Below are positions 56,267 to 62,407 of a DNA stretch of 62,407 nt, piece by piece. The stretch is from Gemmatimonas sp. UBA7669 (GTDB lineage Bacteria > Gemmatimonadota > Gemmatimonadetes > Gemmatimonadales > Gemmatimonadaceae). Under the pieces are notes generated by a model. It saw nothing but the letters and a program-made list of their open reading frames with translations, ran no database searches and was not told the DNA's origin. How positions within the stretch are numbered: position 1 is the first letter of the stretch; each line of letters opens with the position of its first letter. The translations under genes were made by a program, and so were the position numbers. The stretch is from contig NZ_DLHL01000019.1 in NCBI RefSeq assembly GCF_002483225.1, positions 23,678 through 86,084 of the forward strand, given 5' to 3'.

Positions 56267-57874
56267 GTGAAATCGGCGGACAGCAAGCAGTCTGAGGAAA
56301 CTAACAGCGGGTGGGGGCAGGGCGGGGCCCGTGTCACGGACCTGTGGCTCTGTCTCCTGATTGCTGGCCTGGTGGGCATTCTGGTCCCCCTCGACGACGC
56401 GGACCTTCCGCTGCACCTGTTGACCGGTGACTGGATTCGCGCGCACGGCGAGTTGCCTGTTGTGGAGCCCTTTGCCTGGACGCGGGAAGGCGCGCCATAC
56501 TTTGCCTACTCGTGGCTTCCCCAGATCGGCTACTCGTGGGCCTGGCAAGTTGGCGGAGTCAACGGTCTGTCGCTGTTGCACGGCGCACTCCTCATGGGCG
56601 TCGTGTGGGCGCTTTGGGATCTCGCGCGCGTCGCCGAATGGAGTCTTTGGAGCAGTCGGCTGATGCTGTCACTGCACATGCTGCTCTGGATGTTTGTACA
56701 GCCCGCCACCCGTCCGCAACTCGTGCTGGCCATTGCGTTGCCGCTGGCCTGGGCGTCGGCGTTTCGTGTGCGGAACAACCGTCACGCACTCGGCGCCTGT
56801 GCAGCCCTGGCCTGTGCGTCGGCCGTTGCGGTGAACAGTCATCTGCTGTTTCCGCTCATGGCCGCGCCGGTGGTGGTATTGCTGTGTGCCACGCCCGTGC
56901 GCTGGGCCACGGTCGCGGCGTGGACGGCATCGTTGTTGCTCGGTTGGATGTGTACGCCATATCTGCTGGAGCTGCCCGCGCTGCTCCGGCTCAACTTCGG
57001 GTACAATGCCCTCTTCAATGCCGCCTCGCCCATCAAGGAGCATGAGGCCGGCTTCGTGTTCGTTACGCATGCGGCCGTTGGCACGGCCCTTGTGGTGGCT
57101 TTGCTGTTGCTGCAGCCGCTGTTCCCGAGTTTTGCCAATCGTGCGTCGCGCGAGCGCTGGTGGTATGGCTTGTCATGGGCTGCGGGCCTGGTCCTCTTTG
57201 GGCTGGCCATTCGTGGGCTGCTGCTCTGGTGGCTGCTGGCACTACCCGTAGTGGCATGGAGTGTGGCGGCGCTGCCCCTCCCACGCACGCGGCTGGTGCA
57301 GCGGGTCCTGCCCTGGGCCTGGGGTGTGGGTGTGCTAGGCATGCTGGGGCAGCCGCTGCGTCTTCGTGCGGAGCGAAGTCGCGTGGGGCCGGAGCTTTCG
57401 CATCCTGAAGCGCACGCGTTGGAGCCCATTGTGGCCTGGCTCAAGTGCGCATCGCCATCGGCGGATGTTGGCGCCATGCGGCGCGCGGTGGGTGTCGAGC
57501 ATGCGGTGCTCAAGGGAACAGCCAGCTTCAACACGGGAAGTTATCTGGCGTGGGCGGTGCCCTACGTGTCGTGGTCCATTGATGGTCGCACCATCTTCCC
57601 GGACTCGGTGGCGCGCGCCGAAGCGCGGCAGGAGTTGCGGCTTGGTGCGGTGGTGCATCCACCGCTGCACGACGCGCAGGTCGTGGTACTACCGGTGGCG
57701 CATGCCACGAACAGGTTGCTGGCGGCTTCGGAGGGGTGGCAGCGGGTGGCGCTGCCGGCTACGGACAGCGCACGGGCATATGCCTTGTGGTGGCGCGCTG
57801 GTAGCCGTGGCAGTGCCCCATCGTCTGCGGGAACCGTGGCGAAGGCGCGCTGCGACATGACTGGTACACCGTGA
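56267..57874 (+). CDS. Polytopic membrane protein, GT-C-like
   Basis: 535 residues from a GTG at 56267. About ten hydrophobic segments. The first loop, DDADLPLHLLTGDWIRAHGE, followed by PFAWTREGAPYFAYSWLPQ, resembles the DPDLWWHL..G..I motif of GT-C-like membrane proteins that use lipid-linked sugars. The C-terminal 130 residues are extracytoplasmic. It overlaps the next gene (GTGA), which has a similar plan. A glycosyltransferase role is likely but unproven. Confidence 0.7.
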   Translation: MKSADSKQSEETNSGWGQGGARVTDLWLCLLIAGLVGILVPLDDADLPLHLLTGDWIRAHGELPVVEPFAWTREGAPYFAYSWLPQIGYSWAWQVGGVNGLSLLHGALLMGVVWALWDLARVAEWSLWSSRLMLSLHMLLWMFVQPATRPQLVLAIALPLAWASAFRVRNNRHALGACAALACASAVAVNSHLLFPLMAAPVVVLLCATPVRWATVAAWTASLLLGWMCTPYLLELPALLRLNFGYNALFNAASPIKEHEAGFVFVTHAAVGTALVVALLLLQPLFPSFANRASRERWWYGLSWAAGLVLFGLAIRGLLLWWLLALPVVAWSVAALPLPRTRLVQRVLPWAWGVGVLGMLGQPLRLRAERSRVGPELSHPEAHALEPIVAWLKCASPSADVGAMRRAVGVEHAVLKGTASFNTGSYLAWAVPYVSWSIDGRTIFPDSVARAEARQELRLGAVVHPPLHDAQVVVLPVAHATNRLLAASEGWQRVALPATDSARAYALWWRAGSRGSAPSSAGTVAKARCDMTGTP

Positions 57875-59928
57875 GTCCACAGGTGCTCTCGTCGCTGCCG
57901 TCGCTGCCGTCGCGGATGCTTGACCGCGCGAACGCGTGGTCGCCGTTCGTGATTGCTCTGTCGGTGTTTCTGCTGCTGCGACCATATGACGGCATCGTTC
58001 ACGACGCTCGGCTGTATGTGGGCTACGTCCTGGCCGCGTGGGACCCACAGGGTGTTGGACAAGACATCGTGTTCGTCCATGACGGACAGTCGGGATACAG
58101 CATCTACCCGGCTTTGTTGAACCTGGTTGGTCGAACGATTGGCTTGGCGAAGGGTGCCATGGTCCTCTCCATGACCGCACTGCTGCTCTGGTTTTCCGCA
58201 GCGTGGCGTCTGGTGTGGGCCATGTTCCCGGCCATGGGCACCACAGTACGTGCGGGGCTGCTCCTGTGGGCGACCTCGCTGCACACGCTGTACGGTGGTG
58301 CGAGCACCATCCACTTTGCTGAGAACTTCGCCGCACCACGTCCCATGGCTGAGGCGCTGGTACTGCTGGCCATGGCGGAGTTGTTACAGCCGAAACTGGC
58401 CAGGCAGGGCGCCTCGTATTCACTCCGTCAACTTGGGGTGGTCGGGCTTCTGATAGCGCTTGCCGCTGCCATACATCCGCTCATGATCGTACCGGGACTG
58501 GCGGCATTCGTCTGGCTGGTGCCAACAGCACGCTGGAGAGCGCTGCTTGCAGGCTCCGGCGCCGTGGTGCTTGCGCTGGTCCTGTGCGTATCTGGTTTCT
58601 CTCCCCAGGGACCCGACACTGGTTCTCTGTTCGCCACCTTCGATGCAGTGTGGCTGGAGATTCTTGTTCGCCGTGGATCCATCGCGTTGCTCAGCCAGTG
58701 GTCCGGGGTTGATTGGGCGCGAATCGCGCTACAATTCGCGACGCTGCTGTTGGCGCGGCCAACTGTGTCAGGTCGGGTTCGCGCTCTCTGGGATGCCACA
58801 CTTGTCGCGGGTGTGGCCGGAGTTCTCCTGTCGTGGCTTGCGACCGATGTGTTCCATCATCGCCTTCTCACGCAGATCCAGCCGTGGCGAGTGCTCTGGG
58901 CGGTGGCGTTCATGGCCCCCATTGCACTCCTGATGCAAGTGCGCGGACTTTGGGAGAGGTCCATCACATCAGCTCGTCCACCAGAAGAAGGGCCCATCCG
59001 GCTTGAGCGCCTGGCGATGGCGCTTCTGCTCTTGGCCTGGTTCATGCTTGAGGTAAGCGGTGCGGCTCTCTGGGTCTTGGCGGGGGCTGCGATGCTTCTT
59101 GGTGTGGCGCGGAGTAACCTGTCCATTGCACTTGGCGATCGGACCGTTCGCGTGGGGCTCGGTTTGATCGGCATGCTGGTCGTGCTATTGGTTGTGCTGC
59201 GGGCGTTTGTCGTGTGGGAGGTCTATGCATCGCACCCGGACGCCCTGAGCCGATGGGTCTGGCGCACTTGGGTTACGTCCGGCCTTCCCAACGCGGCAGT
59301 GCTGATCGTCGCGCTACTTGCAGCGTGCATCGGCGCTCGGCCTGTCCGGGCCGTCGTTCGCATGGCGAAGCCCATGCCGGCGGTTGCCGTGATGGTTGCG
59401 GTCCTGTGCGTCCTCGCGCTCGACCAGCGGACCAGTTACGCGAAGTGGCTCGATGCTCAGACCGAAAGGCCCTCAACACTCAATCAAGTACTTCAGAACG
59501 TGTCATCATCGGCCACTGTGTTCTGGCTCGATGCCGACACCGAACCGTGGGTGCTGCTGAATCGGCCGGCTTGGGGTGGTGGGCTGCAGGGAACGCCAAA
59601 GGTCTTCGACCGAGCGCTCGCCGTGGTCTGGGAGGAGCGCGCGCAATTGACCGACAAGGTGACACACCCAACCTGGGCGCGCCGCAACGACCTCGCACTC
59701 GAGACCGTAAACGCTGCGACGCTACGGACGATCTGCGACTGGCCATCCGGTCCTGACATGGTCGTTGCCCCGCTCGATCGTATCGGCGCGGACGTCCCAC
59801 GTGATACGATGCGTACTGGTGCGCCGCGCTTCTTGCCGCCCAGTGTACGCAAGGGCCCTTGGCAGATCATCACCGCCTATGGAGTCGTCCGTTGTGCAGA
59901 GCGGGCTGGCTTCAGACGAGCATCATGA
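57871..59928 (+). CDS. Polytopic membrane protein, GT-C-like
   Basis: 685 residues. The GTG start overlaps the previous stop. Around a dozen membrane helices; the first loop (RPYDGIVHDARLYVGYVLAA) has the acidic/His pattern of the GT-C superfamily's first periplasmic loop. A C-terminal extracytoplasmic part of about 170 residues follows. It probably acts with the previous gene on surface glycan or lipid-linked sugar. Its last six bases overlap the convergent flavoprotein gene. Confidence 0.68.
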   Translation: MSPQVLSSLPSLPSRMLDRANAWSPFVIALSVFLLLRPYDGIVHDARLYVGYVLAAWDPQGVGQDIVFVHDGQSGYSIYPALLNLVGRTIGLAKGAMVLSMTALLLWFSAAWRLVWAMFPAMGTTVRAGLLLWATSLHTLYGGASTIHFAENFAAPRPMAEALVLLAMAELLQPKLARQGASYSLRQLGVVGLLIALAAAIHPLMIVPGLAAFVWLVPTARWRALLAGSGAVVLALVLCVSGFSPQGPDTGSLFATFDAVWLEILVRRGSIALLSQWSGVDWARIALQFATLLLARPTVSGRVRALWDATLVAGVAGVLLSWLATDVFHHRLLTQIQPWRVLWAVAFMAPIALLMQVRGLWERSITSARPPEEGPIRLERLAMALLLLAWFMLEVSGAALWVLAGAAMLLGVARSNLSIALGDRTVRVGLGLIGMLVVLLVVLRAFVVWEVYASHPDALSRWVWRTWVTSGLPNAAVLIVALLAACIGARPVRAVVRMAKPMPAVAVMVAVLCVLALDQRTSYAKWLDAQTERPSTLNQVLQNVSSSATVFWLDADTEPWVLLNRPAWGGGLQGTPKVFDRALAVVWEERAQLTDKVTHPTWARRNDLALETVNAATLRTICDWPSGPDMVVAPLDRIGADVPRDTMRTGAPRFLPPSVRKGPWQIITAYGVVRCAERAGFRRAS

Positions 59929-61419
59929 CGCGCGTCGTGGCACAGAGCGGAGCCCTGAGGTACTGACCTCAAAAGACACAGATGCAGAACTGCGCTGTTC
60001 CTCGTGATACTCCGCGTCTTCGTTCACGCGCCAGGGGTCATGCACAGCCGTACCGGCGATGATGTTGTCGGCCACGAGCAGACCGGTCATCATGGCGTGA
60101 TCCTGATTGTTGTACTTGTGCATCCCGTTGCGTCCCACGAGATGCAATCCAGCGTGGGTCTGACTCAGCGCGTCCCTGATGATCTGCACATTGGCCGCGT
60201 AGGCGTCGTCGTAGACCGGGTAGGCCTTCTTCTGCCGGACCACACAGGCATCCACATGGTCGGCTCGTTGCGCGAGCCCCAGCGCTTCAAGCTCAATCAA
60301 CGCCCGCTCGATCAGCGAGGCATCGGAACTGTCCCACAGTCCATCGCCCTCGAAGCAGAAGTACTCGAGTCCGTAGCAGGTGAGACTCGGATCAGGAATC
60401 ATCTCCGGCGACCACGACTTGAAGTTCTGAATGCGCCCGACCTTGACCGTGTCATCATGCACGTAAATCCAGTTGTCGTGGAATGTGCCGCGATCGCGGA
60501 GAATGACTGCTACCGTCAGAAAGTCCCTGTACGATAGTCGGTCGGCTGCTTCGAGTGCCGCGGCAGGTAATCTTGGGGTCAGGGAATGCGCGATTTCCCG
60601 CAGCGGTGCCGATGAAATCACATGGTCCGCCTCGAGCTGCTCCGTCGTTCCGTCTGGACCTTCGTGACAGACCACCCACCGCCCGGAGGTTTCGTCGCGA
60701 GTTAGTGCCGTGACCCGTCGACCGAGGCGCAGGCTACCGCCCATGGTTTGCATGCGCGCCGCACAGGCGTCCCACAGCATGCCAGGCCCCTTCCTGGGAT
60801 AGCGGAAGGTGCTGATCAGACTCTTGATGGCGTCCGGACCCTCGGCGCGCGTGGGGCGAAGCGCGTTGAGAACAGCCGAGACCAGTGAGACGCCCTTTAT
60901 GCGCTGAGCCGCCCAATCGGCCGATATCTCGGTGCAGGGCATGCCCCAAACCTTTTCCGTATACGTCTTGAAGAAGATGCGGTACAGGCGGGCGCCGAAC
61001 TGGTTGGTCACCCACTCTTCAAAGTTGCGCGGATTCCTGACGGGGTTCAGTTGGGCCCAGGCGTAGGAGAGCACACAGCGCACTGACTCGAACAGCCCGA
61101 GGCTGACGAGGGCCTGAAAGGGCTTCAGGGGGTAAGCGAAGAACTTGCCAGCGTAGTAGATCCGACTGGAGCGGGGCCGCTCGAGGAAATCGTCGGGAAG
61201 GATCTCGCGCCACAGAGCCTCGATCCGCTCCGACTTGGAGAAGAAGCGATGACCGCCGATGTCGAAGTGGAAGCCCTTGTAGGCGACGGTTCGGGAGATG
61301 CCGCCGACGTACTCGGGGTCGGCTTCGAGCACGGTTACCGGGTGCCCGTGCTTACTCAGGTGATAGGCGGCAGTGAGGCCGGCGGGGCCGGCGCCGATGA
61401 CGATAGTCTCGATGGACAT
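59923..61419 (-). CDS. FAD-dependent oxidoreductase, UDP-galactopyranose-mutase/amine-oxidase-like
   Basis: 498 residues from the ATG at 61419; the upstream in-frame extension lacks family similarity. The FAD motif is VIGAGPAGLTAAYHLSKHGH with LEADPEYVGGISRT and FDIGGHRFFSKSE, a pattern shared by Glf-like and protoporphyrinogen-oxidase-like proteins found in polysaccharide loci. GLHLVGRNGMHKYNNQDHAM is the C-terminal FAD-contact region. It probably rearranges or oxidises a nucleotide sugar or lipid-linked sugar; the exact reaction is open. Confidence 0.82.
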   Translation of the reverse strand: MSIETIVIGAGPAGLTAAYHLSKHGHPVTVLEADPEYVGGISRTVAYKGFHFDIGGHRFFSKSERIEALWREILPDDFLERPRSSRIYYAGKFFAYPLKPFQALVSLGLFESVRCVLSYAWAQLNPVRNPRNFEEWVTNQFGARLYRIFFKTYTEKVWGMPCTEISADWAAQRIKGVSLVSAVLNALRPTRAEGPDAIKSLISTFRYPRKGPGMLWDACAARMQTMGGSLRLGRRVTALTRDETSGRWVVCHEGPDGTTEQLEADHVISSAPLREIAHSLTPRLPAAALEAADRLSYRDFLTVAVILRDRGTFHDNWIYVHDDTVKVGRIQNFKSWSPEMIPDPSLTCYGLEYFCFEGDGLWDSSDASLIERALIELEALGLAQRADHVDACVVRQKKAYPVYDDAYAANVQIIRDALSQTHAGLHLVGRNGMHKYNNQDHAMMTGLLVADNIIAGTAVHDPWRVNEDAEYHEEQRSSASVSFEVSTSGLRSVPRRAS

Positions 61420-61659
61420 TAAACCGGAAGGTACTTTGCGATCGACAATGAGTCGAATAGGCGGCAAGTCTTGCAAATGAAGAGATCTTAATGACCTGAC
61501 CGATCCCAGGTGACGCGCCTAAATCCGAGCGTACCAGTATTCGACGATACCTAACCAAAGGAGACCTATAAACTCTTCGGCGAGACAACAACCATCGCAC
61601 TCTTGAAGAAATCTGCTGTTCCTGACACGGAGCCTTCACTTGGTAGACGCCGGTGTCTC
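61420..61659. other. Non-coding gap of lower GC
   Basis: 240 bases between two minus-strand genes, clearly more AT-rich than average for the window. No gene, repeat or terminator hairpin with a T tract was recognised in it. It may carry the flavoprotein promoter. Confidence 0.4.
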
Positions 61660-62361
61660 TCACGGACTTCGCCTGAACACTAGGAGTCGATTGAACCCCA
61701 GCTGAAAACGCTCGTTCCTCTCCAAGACCAGAGAACGGCAAAAAATCTCTGCTGCCGTTTGCGGATGTAGGCCGTAGTGCTGATGGATCGACTGTCCGCG
61801 CACAAGGCGCACTGCCGTGAGAACATCCAAAACCCGATCAACATTCGGATGAGGGCAGGTCGCGACAAAGACTCCATTTGGCTCCAACCGGTCATGGACG
61901 GCCTGAGCGAGACGATGAAGCGACAAGACGGGAATGTGCTCAAGCACAGCAAGCGCTGTTATCGCTTGAAAGCGCTCCGATTCGCCAAGTACGTCAGGGA
62001 AATGTCCCTTGATGAAGCGAATTCCTGTTCGGACCGATCGCGGTGGCATTAGATCGGGGTCAATTCCTATACTTCCGCTGGAAATGCGATCTCCCGCAAC
62101 GGCGAACAGCGCACCATCATAAGTCCCGATGTCACAAACGCTTGCCCCCAAAGGGATATGTGTAAGCGCCTTTCGAACTCTCCACTGCTGGAGAACTCGA
62201 TCCAACAAGGTCAGTCCGCCAACGCTTGCATTAGTCGGACCGTCAACATCGCTCGCCGTAGGATCCGTATATTCTGCCAACTCGTAGACCTCCACCAATT
62301 TCGACGCGACGCAGCACGATGAGCGAATCTGACGCCCAATCGCACTCCATGCAAACGGCAA
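61660..62361 (-). CDS. SAM-dependent methyltransferase
   Basis: 233 residues from a TTG at 62361; a TTG at 62280 (then 206 residues) has GAGG eight bases upstream and is perhaps the true start. Motif I is VCDIGTYDGALFAVAG and GIDPDL is the acidic SAM contact. ALAVLEHIPVLSLHRLAQAV and LEPNGVFVATCPHPNVDRVL follow, as in class I methyltransferases of the Methyltransf_11/23 type. It has lower GC than the rest of the window. With its neighbours it may modify a surface glycan. Confidence 0.78.
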   Translation of the reverse strand: MPFAWSAIGRQIRSSCCVASKLVEVYELAEYTDPTASDVDGPTNASVGGLTLLDRVLQQWRVRKALTHIPLGASVCDIGTYDGALFAVAGDRISSGSIGIDPDLMPPRSVRTGIRFIKGHFPDVLGESERFQAITALAVLEHIPVLSLHRLAQAVHDRLEPNGVFVATCPHPNVDRVLDVLTAVRLVRGQSIHQHYGLHPQTAAEIFCRSLVLERNERFQLGFNRLLVFRRSP

Positions 62362-62407
62362 AAGCGATCAGCCAGTATGATCAACTAGGGAATCTCTGAT
62401 TAAGTAG

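Noticed and set aside
56267..59928. O-antigen ligase or flippase genes
   Set aside because: Helix number and the first-loop acidic motifs fit GT-C-like proteins better; no Wzx or WaaL motif was found.

Overview
The window is about 62 kb of GC-rich chromosome with no rRNA, tRNA, transposase, phage or CRISPR gene that I could recognise. Several traits together suggest a member of the Gemmatimonadota, but no marker gene proves it. They are the very high GC content, frequent GTG and TTG starts, six-bladed-propeller lipoproteins, an orphan MacB-type permease, a lysine/alanine-tailed SWIB protein, a Hanks-type kinase, an exported M20 hydrolase pair and a lean tad pilus locus without CpaD.

Layout. 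1-2.0 kb: the end of a DedA gene and a PLP decarboxylase. 2.1-7.0 kb: a Tat-exported class V aminotransferase-fold protein, then three exported propeller-type proteins whose codon use is richer in A and T. 7.0-10.4 kb: two exported M20 hydrolases separated and flanked by large palindromic repeats. 10.5-14.6 kb: an outer-membrane barrel protein and a HEAT-repeat protein. 14.7-19.2 kb: a tripartite ABC system (MacB-like permease, HlyD-type adaptor, ATPase). 19.2-22.7 kb: two divergent c-di-GMP enzymes around a palindromic promoter region. 22.6-32.2 kb: mostly housekeeping genes (PhzF-like, P5C dehydrogenase, endonuclease IV, SWIB/histone-like protein, signal peptidase I, esterase, M24 peptidase).

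32.3-39.3 kb holds the most unusual block, an overlapping or tightly spaced run of genes: SPFH/zinc-ribbon protein, S-adenosylmethionine decarboxylase, two zinc-ribbon DUF4178 proteins, a 61-residue membrane protein, a DUF350 protein, a membrane-fused spermidine-synthase-like protein and a Tat-exported flavin amine oxidase. A membrane-tethered Ser/Thr kinase that overlaps a GroES-like gene follows. The block reads as a membrane-associated polyamine or aminopropyl module.

42.1-54.0 kb is a tad (Flp) pilus locus in the order flp1, flp2, flp3-like, tadV, tadE-like, cpaB, cpaC, tadZ, tadA, tadB, tadC, tadG-like, TPR protein. A long RNA hairpin between flp1 and flp2 covers both the ribosome binding site and the start codon of flp2. 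54.0-56.2 kb: a NatAB-type ABC exporter on the minus strand. 56.3-62.4 kb: two large GT-C-like membrane proteins, a UDP-galactopyranose-mutase-like flavoprotein and a methyltransferase of lower GC, which looks like the edge of a surface-glycan locus.
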